Assembly: GCA_002005505.1 (NCBI GenBank)
Contig: KV908547.1
Coordinates: 238,891-279,990 of the forward strand
From: Botryococcus braunii
Lineage: Eukaryota; Chlorophyta; Trebouxiophyceae
Direction: 5' to 3'
Length of the DNA: 41,100 bases
Part shown: positions 16,460 to 31,934 of the stretch, one piece after another
How the letters are laid out: every line of letters begins with the position of its first letter
Numbering within the stretch: position 1 is the first letter of the stretch
Translations under genes and position numbers: made by a program
Notes under the pieces: model-generated
The model's database searches: none
What the model was told of the DNA's origin: nothing
Seen by the model: the letters and a program-made list of their open reading frames with translations, nothing else

Positions 16460-18931
16460 TGGGAGCCGGAGAGATAGTTGGAAAGCTGCATTGGATCGCA
16501 GGAAGACACCTTGATCGGGGGAAGACACCTTGATCTGACGTGGCACGTTTGTATTGCCAGCTGGAGAGGTTGTTGGGAGGACTGCTTTGTGGGTCGCACT
16601 GCTATTGCTGGAAACCGCAAGCAGCAGCAGCAGCAGCAGGCTGAAAACTAGCATGCAGCAGCAGCTGCTGTACACTAGTATGCAGCAGCAGCAGCAGCTG
16701 TACACTTGCATGCTGCAGCAACGGCTGTTCTTCATTGGACCGAGAGGGGGTGAGCTGCTTGGATAGGAACCCTTGCAAGCTGAAGTCGTTAGAACTTGTG
16801 TAGCTGATCTCTGTGCAAAGATGAGCTACACAAGTTTTTACAGGGTGTAATCAAAGGCATAATCTCTGCGACAGTGGCGCCACTTGCTGTGGGTGAGTTG
16901 CAGAGGCGCAGTAAGGTATAAGTTTAGGATGGGAGGAAGTTGGGGATATATGCTCTTGCGGGCAAGGAGCACATACAAACAATGTTGCCTCGGTGCTCCA
17001 AGAGCAATTGTAAGGAGAGTTGCCCGAGTGTGTTGTACGAGATGTGTTGGGAAAGTGTTGTATGCTATCGGTGCACACTACCGTAACATTGTATACACAA
17101 TGTATGAATGTTGGATTGCGTGTTGGGTGAGTGCAAGCTTGCAGTGTTGCCAACCAGGGGACTTGTGCCTAGGCCTCTCGTGCACACAGAGGTTGTGTTG
17201 TGTATGTACCACGTCGTTATGTTGTGTATGTACGGGAAGGTTGGCCATCCTGCTCGGATGGGATGTTGTAGTAAGATTAAACCACGCCTTCCACCAGGCG
17301 TGTTGCAGCCCATTATTCTGTCGGACTTCCCTGCATTCTCTGCAGTGCGGGCAGGCGGAAAATCAGAGTTGCACCGAGGTGTTGTCGATTTGAACACCTC
17401 ACAAAATGCCGGAAGGGTTCTGGGTGGCTTGGATGGGTAGTTTGGGCAGCCAATTAGGTCCACAAAACCTAATGCCTTGCCTCAGTTCTGCCTGGTCTCA
17501 GCTTACTGCAAAAGATGTTGTTTGCTATCGCTACCTGTTGTAGTTTGTCCCTCTCAAAAGAGATTCAGCCACTGTTCCTCGTTTGAACTCTGTTCCGGTG
17601 TTCTCTTTGAGGCTCAGCTGCTGTTCTTCGGGACATCAATATTGGACGAACTTATTAATAGAAAGAATGTGTGCATGGCGTGTGAGCTTCGGAGTTCGTC
17701 CTTCTCTTCAGAAGGTTGCCATTGTTGGGCTTTGCAAAGCTCTGGTCTGGTCTGCATGATCTTCCTTTTGCATGTTGGATGGACTTTTGTAAGATTCGAC
17801 GCATGCCTCAAGGTTAGCTAAGCTTATACCTAAAGGATGGGTCAATCGGGGTTGTACACCTCGGTTGATCACAGTATGAGTGTGAGAGAGAGAGATTGCG
17901 CACGGTGAAGTTGTTAAATCGCATTCCTTTGCCTTGGCTTGGCGCGAGGAGTTGTAGTTGGTGGTGTGCTACTTGTAGATATGAGTGGGTTGAGGACAAA
18001 CGGAGCAGCTCACTGCGATCTGGTTCGCATGCCCCACGTACACGTACACCTGAGTACATGTACATGCCAAGGCTGAGGTTGATCACATGATCTAGATATC
18101 GTAGGTCTGGCCTGGTTTTTTACTTACCTCACTGAAATGAAGCGGCTTAGAAGTTTTAAACCATTTGGAACTCAATTTCCTAGCATGTATGCTTCAAAAT
18201 AAATGCTTGCAAGCAACCGTGCTTAAGCAAATTTGTTAAATGCACTAGTAGAAAATTCCCACTACTTGGAACTCAAGGGCTTTGCTTTAACTCGTATTCT
18301 TGTAAGAGAAGTGGGCAGAGTATTTTACATTTTCGCTCTCACATGCGGGGGGTTTGTGAAGCCATTGGTGTTGCAAGTGCATGTCCCCACAAGGTGTGAG
18401 ATGTGTCAGAATATCAACGATTATGCGCTTATTCCGATGTGCAGACCACTCAAGCGAGCTCATCACCTGTAGCGTCTGGTTATTTTCTTGCTGGCAACTT
18501 CAATGGTGGTATGATCTGTGCCTGTACGGGTGCTGGCCAGACATACCGAACTGTTGTCATTACTATGATCAACAGCCTCGCAAATGATGCCCATGACGTC
18601 AAAAAGCGCATTTTGAGGGATATCAGGATTCGGCATACATGGCATGAACCTGTATGGCTGGATTGATTTACAGTAAGCTACTACATGTACACGCTGCAAT
18701 GTATGTGAGGGCTTATATAAGTATGTTCAAGTACAGTATATTTGTGTAAAGCTATGGAGAAGATGTTTATTCCCATATGGGAGTTTGCTGATCGTTCGGG
18801 CTCTGTTCTCCGCATTTTGTGCTCTGTTCTTTTGCAGTTCTTGCTGCCTTTCTACTTGACATACTGGAGGGTTGTCCTGGAGAATTGTATTCACTACTCT
18901 TCTTCCTGATGATCATTCAGTTCACTTGCAG
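16460..18931. other. Region without a supportable gene; CAG-rich repeat at its start
   Basis: Just past the stop codon of the Pro-rich gene, at 16617-16735, are two CAG runs set in a duplicated frame of CATGCAGCAGCAG and CTGTACACT elements, probably 3' untranslated. Beyond that I see no open frame with convincing splice sites or family resemblance up to 18.9 kb. Short frames near 17.1-17.4 kb and 18.4-18.7 kb have no matching splice phases and no recognisable motifs. Confidence 0.5.
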
Positions 18932-18989
18932 AATCAGCACTGACCGATCTAGAACGGCGCTCAAACGATGTAACTCACAGTACTGGCAG
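18932..18989 (+). CDS. Candidate internal exon of an unidentified gene
   Basis: A 58-nt stretch lies between CACTTGCAG and CAG|GTGAGG. In the phase 1-in, phase 2-out reading it encodes SALTDLERRSNDVTHSTG, which looks like a short helical segment. It may be an upstream exon of the gene at 21553 or of the coiled-coil gene ending at 26368, but I cannot trace the exons between. A similar stretch after TAATTGCAG at 20341, ending ATAG|GTTTGC near 20434, is also possible but weaker. Confidence 0.25.
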
Positions 18990-20059
18990 GTGAGGGACGT
19001 ATAGCTTTGCCAAAGCGTTATGCTGCAGATGCTTCACAGCTAGAAATGACAGACGGTGGTTTGGAATTGGCCGAGTTGTTCATAAGCACTCCTTTCCATT
19101 TGGGCAACTAATACATTGACTATATGTATGTTGGATTATATTTGTACTGTTACACTGTGCTGGGCGTTCAGGAGGTAATGCCTGATCCATTTGGACAACG
19201 ACTTAATTGGATTATTATCTAAACTAATGTGTTTGCAATTATAATTGTAGAATGCTAGGTCCTTTAGACTGGAGGGTTTGCCTGCGTCGACGTCAGGCCT
19301 TGCTCCAGGGTATTCATAGCTCATGCTGCACAGCTTGGGAGATCCTACGGTGCTCGTACCTCGAGCTGCAAAGCTTTGTAGGTACGACATAATTTACACT
19401 CTCTTGTAGGTTGCCAGTGTCTACGTTGATCTACATGATTTTTGAAATCGTGATATATTCCATTCGGTAGACGAGTTGGTCCGGCCAATTGTGCAGACAT
19501 GAGGGGAAAAAAATATGACTGAAGAGTGCATTGACCTCCTGGAGCCTGGCCAACTGCTTGAGCAGATACTTTTATGATACTGGCCACAAGGCTATTCCTG
19601 GTACATCACGTAATTCACAAGTTGACATTGCAAGTTGTGAACAACACCTGGTGGAGTTAGGATGGGCTAGTTCGGGGTAAACTGAAGCGTTGCCACCCGT
19701 GAAACACATTCATTATCTCCCTGTTCGATGTAATTGTGGAGCCCACAGCACAGCAAGCCTAAAGTATCACCAGATATTGCAACAATGCAACTGGCGTTCG
19801 CTCTCTATATATTGCAAAATTTTTGGGTAGCCTTTGCATGCTGAAAGCTCGAGCCAGAACCTGTTAATCCAGTTGCACCTGTGCCCAGTTGAACAACGTT
19901 TTGGTCTCTTGATCCGAGAAGATGCAGAGAAATTAGGCGTCATCATTGTTATGGAGCCTCCCCAATTCCCTTGTCCTTGAATTCTGATCTTCTTACATCT
20001 ACTCGCGAGATGTAATTCGATCGACGCCTTGCTCCCCTTCCTCTGCATGCATTCGCGCG

Positions 20060-20065
<6 letters not shown>

Positions 20066-20148
<83 letters not shown>

Positions 20149-20172
20149 ACACACACACGTGCGCGCGCGCGC
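20066..20172. repeat. (CA)n microsatellite ending in alternating GC
   Basis: A nearly pure CA run is flanked on both sides by alternating CG/GC (20056-20064 and 20159-20172). The same CA-plus-GC junction recurs at 391-484, 4684-4860, 24177-24240 and 25946-26020. The stretch between 18990 and 21552 otherwise shows no supportable gene. Confidence 0.95.
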
Positions 20173-21552
20173 GAATGGAAGTTTTTGACTTTTAAGTTAT
20201 GCTAAGGTTTACTGCACAGAGCACCCAACCCTGTTGTATCGTATCAATCACCCCTGTATGAGATATCTGGCAATAGTGAAGGTGATGTCTGGAACCATTT
20301 GCTTACGCTCAATTGCGGTATTTGCTGTCACTAATTGCAGCAAATTAGTCCGTGGGCGAAAGAAAAAGCAACTTGCCAGCTGCGTCGCATATTCGTTACA
20401 GGCTTTAACATGCTAAAAGACGATCATCAGATAGGTTTGCCGACGGGAAGTTACTGGACCAGACTATCAGTTTCCACACGCACAGGCCGACAGGGGTTCA
20501 TAGCCACAGTTGCTGAAATCTACAGCCCCAGTAGTCTCCTTGGCGTGAGATCTTGGGGGAATTTTCAGCTCGGTCGGATGCTGGGTTTGATGTGTGTGGA
20601 CATGTTCGGGGTACTCTGGAGTGAACAACGGATGGATAGTCTGGATGTAGCCACGCCGGACTAACTACCAGTCCCCTGGCCGGGGCCAAGGCCCCGCAGT
20701 ATCCGGAGGGACCAAGATCGTCCCGATTGTGACCAACTCGTACCGTACTAGGTTGCTCTCGGCGTTGCCAATAAATTGAAAAATCCGCCCTGACTGACTT
20801 CCTATGGCGTTCAGGCTTTACATTTTCGAACAGGTGTTAGTGCACGATGTTTGGAGCCCGAGTGGTGATGACCATCCTTTCTAGAGCTCGGGTGGCAGAT
20901 GGAAAACCTCCGGCGATGAGCCATTTTCGCATGTATCACATGCTTCAGCATACTGTACGATGTTATTTGCTCACCCCTGCAAGAGGAGAGTATGTTCAAA
21001 GCGTCGAAGTCATGCTGACTCAAAGCACGAGTGGCTCGTCCGGTTTATTTGTCTCGAGATAGAAAGGTGAACTTATCAGATCAATGAAAACTAACATGAT
21101 TTTATGTGACTACCATAAGTAGTAAGAGTTATGCCCACACAGGGACGATGTAGAGTACCAAATACAGAAGACTGTAGATACGATTGGCTCTTTGTTGAGG
21201 CAGGTATCGACTCCTATAGCTCATGAACAGTCCGGACTCATCCATATAGTTTTCATGGAGTCTCATGTCAGCATCATGGTCTTTCATCATTTGTTGGTTG
21301 AGGCTTGGTTTGTGGTGTTGTGACTCGGCGGCCCAAACCCTTGATGCTCAAAGTGCCTCGACTTCCTGAGCATCTTTCTATCAGTCGTCCCCGCCCCCCC
21401 CCCCCCGAGATGACTGTGAATTTAAGTCAGTATCATGAATTTATGGTTAAATGTGCTTGAAAATTGCGTTGTCTTCGAAAATGTTCGCCTTGTTTTGAAC
21501 CCATCAGGAACCTAACTACCGAGGACTAAACTAAGTATTGGCTTCTCTGCAG

Positions 21553-21931
21553 CCGGTAGCCTTCACAGGAGAAATTAATGGCAGTTCAAGCCATGCCAAG
21601 GACTGCGGTTCATCGTCAAATATCTTATTACCAGCTCACATTCTTGATGCGGAGCTTTGGGATACCCTTCAGATTGAAGCAAACAGCTTAGAAGCTTCTG
21701 TCCAGTCAACCATGAACAGCATTCAGCGAGATGGGCTCATTGAAAGGAGCTTTGTGAAAGGTATTTGCCTGTTGTGTTTAAGAGTCCACCTAAGCAGGCC
21801 TTCTGGTTCAAATTCTTGCGAAGTCATCCATTGCAGTTGGAAGATCCCTCGAGCGAATGATGTCCTCATGCCCAGATAAGGAGTTATGCTTTGCGCTGCT
21901 GTCCTCCGACGGAAGTCTCTTCCCCATGTGA
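21553..21931 (+). CDS. Candidate C-terminal exons of an unidentified protein
   Basis: A 208-nt exon follows CTTCTCTGCAG and ends AAAG|GTATTT (21553-21760). A 76-nt intron separates it from a second exon after CATCCATTGCAG (21837-21931, TGA). Phases match (0 in, 1 across). The first encodes a polar Ser-rich start and then a probable amphipathic helix around LDAELWDTLQIEANSLEASV (exon residues about 30-49). The second begins GRSLERMMSSCPDKELCFAL and ends SLFPM. The helix suggests a small coiled-coil protein, but I recognise no family. Upstream exons are not identified. The intron is at the short end for this locus, so the join may be wrong. Confidence 0.35.
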
Positions 21932-22252
21932 TGACTTGCCACCATTGGAATCAACTTTTGCGACAGCCCAAGCATTTTTTTAGGAAAGTTTTTATAGTAG
22001 CACTAGAGCTGTTACAAACGGGGCCAGATCTCCTTTCCTTGCAATGACACTGATCCCTGTGCTCTGCTTTGGTGGTGATACTGCCACAGGCTCTTCTTTG
22101 GCACAATTATTCGTTCCATTGCACGTGGTCATACTACGACATTGCTTTTCAGACGTGTTCCGTGTCGAAAGCATTTTAAGCTGGAGGTCAGTTGATTAGC
22201 GAGCTGTGCTTCAGTTACTGTCTCTCCGCCCTCCAGTGAAGCAAGTGCACGT

Positions 22253-22715
<463 letters not shown>

Positions 22716-23848
22716 CGCGCGCCAGCGACCGTGAGTGTGTGTTGGTTGACTATTGTGCTTCAGAGCTGTTCAGCTGACGTGTCAAGCGTTATGGGCTTTG
22801 TTTAGAGAACTTGAGCTGGCTGGAGGTGAAGTATCCCCTTGTGCCGCTTGTGGATCGGCAAACTCTGCGAGAAGAAATCCTGTCATGGTGGGAAGCCCGT
22901 TTTCACCCCACCAGTTTGCACATTTCGAGACTTCTAACAAATTGAAACATTAAGGAGAGAGACAAACGTTTAAAACATAAAACCTTGCCAGAAATGCCGT
23001 CTGGTCCGAAGCCGTCTGCAGCCATGCTGCGCACGCAAGACTCCTTTGTACGAGCAGGTTGAGCCTCTACCAACATTTACTCGAAGACCTAAAAGTGAAG
23101 CCTCTCTTGACCGCAAACTACGTATTCTACAAGTGGGGGTTTATTTTCATCATCAGACGTTATTTTGATATGCTACTTCCGGCATTGGCCCACTTGAGGT
23201 CGGTGATGATTCCAGAAACCAACAGCATGCATTAAGCAGTGCAATACATTGTGCATGGACCGATCCAAATCAGTAGGCCTGATCACTGTAATTACTGTGA
23301 GCATCAGCAAATGCAGTGCCATATGTTTGAGCAAGTACATTTCTTTAGCCATTTATTTACAATGCAGTAGGCATGAGCCAGCATGAAGCAGTAGGCATTA
23401 GCAAATGTATGATGATGGCGGCATATTGGAATTTGGCTGCACCTTGTGTTTGCATTTCTGCTGCAAGCACAAGCCGTCCATCATTGAAGGTTTATGCAAT
23501 AGATGGGATGTCTAGGAGTAACTTGTTGCAACGGCCCCGAGCTGCGCTTTATAACCTCAGGCGCTTAAGTGTCCAAACACACCTGGAGCGCACCTCCACT
23601 TGCAGGAGAGAGCACCCGGAGTGCCGAAATGTAATTTAGTAAATTTTGGGCGCAAAACAACGACCCTTAGATTTTGGGGAGCTGATGGCTATTCATTTGG
23701 AACGACTGAACCAGCAGGCCTAGGTTTATGCACATGCATGGCTGATGCTATATGGCATTTGCACGTGCGTGGCTATTGCCATCTGGCTATTGGTTCATAA
23801 CATTTACGTGGCTGTTCGCTCAAAGCACAACCAATATTGTGTATGCAG

Positions 23849-26368
<2,520 letters not shown>

Positions 26369-28293
26369 GGCAGCCCCAGTAAGCTGGATGAAAAAAGTTC
26401 TAAATGGGCAGTAAATGAGGCATGGGCAGAGCATTCACAGAGCTTAGAGCTGGTTTCTGACTGAGGCATGGGCAACGAACCCCAACGAGGTCATGGACAA
26501 CGAACATGGCAAAGAACCAGCCTTGACTCATAACTCTTTTCGCATGATTTTCTGCATGGAAGCATTTCAACCCCCGCCGCCCCCTTTAAGGGTACCTTCC
26601 GGCTCTCCACCCTCATTTTCTTTGCTCACTACAGTGTAATGGCAATGACGTGACTCACCTCCCCCCTTTTTACATGATTACATGTAAGCAGCTAGTGTCT
26701 CTAGAAGCCGGAGCCATTGCTCATACGCGGCCGCGGGTAGTCTCCCTATAGATATACCGCGGGTAGTCTCCGTATAGGCTACGTAGCTGCCTATGCCGGA
26801 GCCTGAGTGGTGGCCTTCCACCTTACGTAAGCGCTATCTGGCGGATGCACTTCTCAAGAAATTCTTTGCATGGACCCGAGTTTTGGTCACACACGTCACA
26901 GGCAGTGTCAACCTACTAGCAGCACAGAACTCGACACACCAGCTCGACTAAACAGATGGGAGACCTAAACATTAGTATTCATGGGGAGTCAGCTCAACTT
27001 CCATTCCCAATTATCCTCCAGAACATCTCATGAGTAATGCCCGGACCTTCTCCCCCCCCCCCCCGGGGGGGATGGCCACTGGTGCTCAGCAGCCACCTGC
27101 GCACTTGCTCACCTTGTAGGCTACGACCTTCAGCTTTGCCTCTTGCTCTCTCAATCACCCCACCCAACCACCAAGGAAATGCCCCCTCGACGGGGATGGA
27201 GAAGAAGTAGAAGAAGGTCACTTCTGTCCAGCCAGTTAAGGTTGATGAGATAAGCTTTGTGTTGGAAACAGGTTCGGGAAGTGCTGACGGCAGCTGGCCT
27301 AGGCGGAACGGCATGTGGCCAAAGAGCCATTGCTGAGGCACCGGCTGCAACTGTTCCTCGAAAAGACATGATGTCGTCCCCTTCCTTTGCCACCTTCTTA
27401 AAGGGCTCCCACAACACGTCCAGTCCTTTTGGGTGACCTCCTCCACAATTGCAATCTCTGGCTCTGGCCACCCGCCGCCTGCCCCCTCACGTGGCTCCCG
27501 ATTAATTTTCCATGCTCAATGATCAATACGATGCAAATATGGTATACCTGGTTCCTACGCAGCTTACCTCGACGTCGAGATAATGGTCAAGCGGGTGCCC
27601 TTGCAGCCCAGGTAGCTAGGCTATAGCCCACCTTGGCTCACCTGTATTATCGGCGCTCATCGAATAAGCGCTGAATTCGGCATCCTAATACGGGATCCGA
27701 ATGCCCAGCAGACCGAATATTCAGCGATACACATATGTACAGGGCATCCAATGGCTTACGTGGCCGGGAGCTCGAGGGAGGAAAAAGGAAGGCCCCCAGT
27801 CCCCCGGGGGGGGGGGGATGGCGGGCAGGGTAAGGAAGGTAGATTACATCCAACGACCAGCCACTAGGGCTGAAGAGGACGGCAGTACAATGAATGACCC
27901 ATATCTAGCCAACTAAGGTCGCACAGCACCTGGGAGAGTGAGGTAGCTCTCCAGTGCTCTAATCACAAATTTGGCGCCCCCTTGAAGGTCTTCTTGCCAC
28001 ATAAACGTTTGTACAGATCGACTCCTTAGTTGAAAGAGATGCATAAATTGCTGCCGTACACGTTGTACGGGTAAAATTGCACCGGAGGGCCACACAGATC
28101 ACTTCGAGTACCGAGTTCGCAAAATGTTCGAGAAAGGCAGCGTATCCATCCTGTGAGCATGCTATTCGTCTCTCAGACACATCTGAACTTCAGAGAGACT
28201 CAGCCTTTGCTGGTTCATTGCCTCTAAATCAGAGACCCTGAAGATTACCGGTTGAGGTCTGCAGTGTTTTTTCTTCCTAAAAGACGTTTGAAG
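26369..28293. other. Intergenic region; no supportable gene
   Basis: Between the coiled-coil gene and prefoldin 6 I see no exon with matching splice sites and phase. A duplicated GCGGGTAGTCTCC(C/G)TATAG element lies at about 26732-26778. A C-run/G-run inverted pair sits at 27052-27070, with another G-run near 27806. Overlapping minus-strand frames at about 27000-27470 look slightly protein-like but match nothing I know. The promoter of prefoldin 6 must lie in the last few hundred bases. Confidence 0.5.
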
Positions 28294-28939
28294 ATGGACA
28301 GTGCGAAACTCAAATCCATTGAAGAACAATATCGGGCAGAAATACAGGCCTTCCAGCAAATACGGAAAGGTTCGGGCCAGTCATGCCGGGCAACAACTTA
28401 TTAATGTGCAATGCATTGACGCAGTTACAACTGTCACTGCGATGGCGTATAAGGACTGGTGGCCAGTGCAACCTGTAGGCTGATCAGTCACCGAGCCGAC
28501 AACCTTACCTTGCAATAGACTCGTGGCAAGACCTTTTAGTTGACGGCCAATAATGACGCTCGTTCTGATATGCAGATATCACTAAGGCTAACTCAATACG
28601 ACAGCAGTTTGTTCAACAACTTCATGAAAACGACATGGTGCTGAAGGTTTGAACACAAGCTCGCCCCAGGGGTTTGCCTGCCAACTTATGTTCGTCTAGT
28701 TGATGCGTGTCTCACCAGATTTTATGTTTGAGTTGTTCTTACTAAGATGTGGAATCCCAAAACTGATTGAAGTGACGAATGTACATTCTCATGCTTGTGA
28801 CACAATATGGCTCCAGCAGAAAGGAAACAAAGATAAAATCCCTGCTGTGTAGTGTGTGTGCTGGTGTGTGTCTGTGCGCGTGCGTTCGTGTGTATGCCTG
28901 TGGGTGTGTGTGTGTGTGTGTGTGGGGGGGGAAGGGGGT

Positions 28940-28978
<39 letters not shown>

Positions 28979-29110
28979 GCGCGCCCCCGTGCGTGTGTGT
29001 GTCGATAGGGAGGGGGTCGTGGGAGAGGGGAGAGGAGAGGATGCGGGGTGGGGGGGGGGGGAGAGAGGGAGGGGAGAGGGATGGGGGGAGGAGGGAGGGA
29101 TGGCATGCAT

Positions 29111-29189
<79 letters not shown>

Positions 29190-29193
29190 CCCC

Positions 29194-29239
<46 letters not shown>

Positions 29240-29325
29240 ACGTGCGCGCGAGTGTGTGCATGCGTGTGTGTGAGAGAAAGGGGGAGGGGGGAGATAGAAA
29301 GAGGGAGGGAGGGGGAGGAAGGGGG

Positions 29326-29418
<93 letters not shown>

Positions 29419-30903
29419 TGCGTCCTTTGGACTACGTTTCGTGGTTTACAACACTGCTACGCCTGTCCAAGTTCAATGTCCGTAATTTTTCTCTTTACCC
29501 CTCCCTCTTCCCCCCACCCGACACCTCTCAGTCGCCTGCTCTTCCTAGTTTCCTGATCCATGCGAGTGATGCCGTGATTCTCGTACTGTGGACCTGTCAC
29601 GTGATGTATTCCATTTGCATGAGCATATCAGGCAACTATGGCTCAGCACAAGCGCAGCAAGACTCTCGTTTTGTTCCTATTTGCAGTTAGCTTGTTGTAG
29701 ATAAGAGGCTTTGTTTAGAAGGAATGTACTGCATCAGAATAGCAAGACATTCATCATCCAGACATATCTACCAGTAAGGTGCATTGGGTGGCAGACGATA
29801 TGCACAAGCGGTCATTCAGTTTTTGGAGTCTAGTTTGCAAGTGCTCTCCCTTGTGTTTCTGTACTGTCAAGTGCAGACCTGGATTCTGAAATTAATCTCT
29901 GCTTTAGCATGGAGCCTGCCAGCTGAGATACCATTCGATCAGTTTGCACTGAGTTTGTAATCTAGCAGTACGGGTACCAACAAGTTTTGCAACTTCTTTC
30001 ATACGTAACAGCAAGTGGGGTGTTGCGGTTCGGAAGTGTCTGCCCATGTTCAGCACAACGGAGTGAGATGAGGATCAGCACTTGGGGTAATCAGGTGTGG
30101 AAATGTCTGCCGATGTTAAGCACATGGCTTTAAAAAATGAGGAGCGCAAGCGTTTGCAAGGCGGTTTAGTTGCCTGATGTATGGCCCTGCGCGTGCAGGA
30201 GCTGAGCATAGTGCAGGACAATGCGAATGTGTACAAGTTGATAGGCCCCGTCCTGGTGAAGCAAGACCCTGTGGAGGCCAAGAGCAATGTGGAGAAACGG
30301 CTGGACTTCATCAAGGGCGAAATGAAACGCATGGACATACAGCTGAAAGGCCACGAAGAGCGCGCCATGTCCAAACAGGCGCAGGTGGGTTGGGATCCCT
30401 AAGCATCCTTCCCTCATCTTCCCAAAAGTTGGCCGATAGATACCCCCAGATGCGCATGGCATTCCTCCCTCCCCTCCGCCCCCATCCTCGCCTCTGTGTG
30501 TGTGTGTGTGTGTGTGTGTTTTGAAAAAGGGGGTGGTGTGTTTCCCGCCTGTTACATTTGGAAAGTGAAGCGGTTTGTTACCCGCCCCCCCTTTTGTTTT
30601 TTTTTTTTTTTTTGGGGGGGGGGGGAAGTGGTTTGCTGAAGAGACTTAGTGTGATCTTGCTCTAGTAACCTGATTGAAAGCGCAAGCAGAGCCTGGTGCT
30701 GTTGTGTTTAGGTAAGCGCCCAAAGGCCCAGCGGCCGTGGATGCTGGAAGTCGTTCTGTGCGACTTTTCGGCCACAGCTTTTCGGTTCCCATTTTTGTAA
30801 ATTGGGAAGGGGGTGGGACTTGCTGGGGATACAGCTGGTCAAGATGCAGCAAGAGGCCCAAAGATTGCAGCAGCAGATGCGGTCCGCCACTACGTCTGCC
30901 TAG
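28294..30903 (+). CDS. PFD6: Prefoldin subunit 6 (four exons, complete)
   Basis: Exons are 28294-28369, 28576-28646, 30199-30384 and 30835-30903 (TAG). They sum to 402 nt and 133 aa with continuous phase (1, 0, 0) and GT-AG introns of 206, 1552 and 450 nt. The first exon starts MDSAKLKSIEEQ, directly after AAG. The second ends HENDMVLK. The third holds ELSIVQDNANVYKLIGPVLV and KQD, followed by RLDFIKGEMKRMD. The last encodes LVKMQQEAQRLQQQM. The short helix, hairpin strands around IGPVLVKQD and second helix are the beta-type prefoldin fold, and the length fits the family. Prefoldin 6 is one of four beta-type subunits of the cytosolic hexamer that passes unfolded actin and tubulin to the CCT chaperonin. 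The large second intron contains a dense microsatellite cluster. No key region is missing. Confidence 0.95.
28855..29415. repeat. Microsatellite cluster in intron 2 of prefoldin 6
   Basis: In order: GT-rich (28855-28976) with a G-run, a GGA-rich purine tract (29007-29100), (CT)n (29117-29210) with a C-run, (GT)n (29209-29238), a second GGA/GA tract and (GA)n (29328-29414). The (CT)n and (GA)n arms are inverted complements of about 90 bp each, separated by about 120 bp, so a long stem could form in the pre-mRNA. Confidence 0.9.
30589..30626. repeat. Homopolymer block C-T-G in intron 3 of prefoldin 6
   Basis: CCCCCCC, a T-run of about 18 bases and a G-run of about 12 lie within the intron 30385-30834, downstream of a short (GT)n at 30497-30521. 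Confidence 0.9.
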
Positions 30904-30960
30904 CAGAAGAAGGGAAGACAAAGCAGAGAAAAGCCATTGCACCGCAGAGGAAACCTCTGC

Positions 30961-31140
30961 GCAGCAGAAGAAGCCACTGCTTAGCAGAAGAAGCCACTGC
31001 TTAGCAGAAGAAGCCACTGCTTAGCAGAAGAAGCCACTGCTTAGCAGAAGAAGCTACTGCTTAGCAGAAGTAGTCGCTGCTTAGCAGAAGCTACTGGTTA
31101 GCAAAAGAAGGCACTGCTTAGCAGAAGAAACCACTGCGGA
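30961..31140. repeat. 20-bp tandem repeat following the prefoldin 6 stop codon, about 9 copies
   Basis: The unit TTAGCAGAAGAAGCCACTGC recurs every 20 bp from 30961, perfect in the middle and decaying on the right. The stop codon of prefoldin 6 lies in the related sequence CCTAGCAGAAGAAG at 30899-30912, so the array may have grown from the 3' untranslated region. A further GAA/CAG-rich stretch with three GATGCACCAGC elements (about 31241-31314) follows. Confidence 0.85.
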
Positions 31141-31603
31141 GCAGAAGGAGCACAGCGTGGCAGAAGAAGCCGAGGGTGAGCCGAAGAAGAGCAGCAGCTG
31201 TGCGGTGCCGAAGCAGCCGATGTCTTCCTGAAGTAGGAGCCGATGCACCAGCAGAAGGAGGAGATCCCGATGCACCAGCCGTAGGAGAAGGAGAAGGAGA
31301 ATCCGATGCACCAGCAGTCGGAGGAGACGTGGCTGTGCAGCGGAAGAAGTGGCGGTGCTTAGCAAATGAAGGAGGCGATGAGGGATCGAGGTGGTGGGGT
31401 AATTTCTCCCTCAGCACCTCCCTATCCGTGTCCATGTGTCTTTACGGGAACACAAACAGCAAACCATCCAGGAATATAGAGCCCACCACAGGCGACAAAG
31501 GGTTGCTGCGAAAAGAAAAAAGAACAGTGGTCCATGCCCCCTCTCGCGCCTGGGGTGGCCGGGCCTGTTGGGTGCCCTCCAGAATGATTGGCCCACTACA
31601 ATT

Positions 31604-31722
31604 GGGAACTCCCGCGAGGTCACATTTTCAGCCCGAAATCTGCCACGATCGGGACTGTCCCAACTCGAAAGGAAGAAATTCGCGCTGGAAATCCACACAA
31701 ATTCGACATTAGGGGAGTTCCC
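31604..31722 (-). mobile_element. 119-bp terminal-inverted-repeat (MITE-like) element, copy 2
   Basis: This is the reverse-complement counterpart of the element at 1241-1359: same length, high identity by eye, and similarity ending at the inverted repeats GGGAACTCCC/GGGAGTTCCC. One internal arm has lost the CTCGC part (AGGGGAGTTCC). If the ends are extended by two bases each (TT and AG), the flanks are TACAA on both sides, a possible 5-bp target-site duplication. Confidence 0.6.
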
Positions 31723-31838
31723 AGTACAATCCTCGGAGGGCCGAACCCTGCTGGTTAGCATCAGCCAGTCGGTGGCCTCTACCCTTTTTACATAGCTTTA
31801 AAGCCGACGGCCTGCATGTTGCACACTTCCAACAGACC

Positions 31839-31934
31839 GTGCAATATGAGAGTTACGCTATTTACTAAGCGTGCAATATGAGAGATACTCTATTTACTAA
31901 GCGTGCAATATGAGAGTTACCCTATTTACTAACT
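31839..31934. repeat. 32-bp tandem repeat, three copies
   Basis: Copies start at 31839, 31871 and 31903, each GTGCAATATGAGAG followed by a TA(C/T)(G/T/C)CTATTTACTAA segment with a few substitutions. No gene is seen between 31723 and 32867 apart from repeats. Confidence 0.9.

Noticed and set aside
20335..20664. A 109-residue frame starting after TAATTGCAG
   Set aside because: Only the first ~30 codons look protein-like, and the phase does not connect to a neighbouring exon. It is mentioned as a weak possibility only.
26994..27471. Two overlapping minus-strand frames of 106 and 150 residues
   Set aside because: No recognisable domain, no matching splice sites, and no preference for one frame over the other. 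They could be remnants of an old element but cannot be supported.
28722..29556. Large frames on both strands rich in Thr-His, Ser-Leu or Arg-Glu
   Set aside because: They lie entirely within intron 2 of prefoldin 6, over microsatellites.
30646..31435. Minus-strand Leu/Ser-rich frames and plus-strand Ala-Glu frames around the 20-bp repeats
   Set aside because: They are made by CAG/GAA repeats next to the prefoldin 6 3' end, and the 20-bp unit rotates through all phases.
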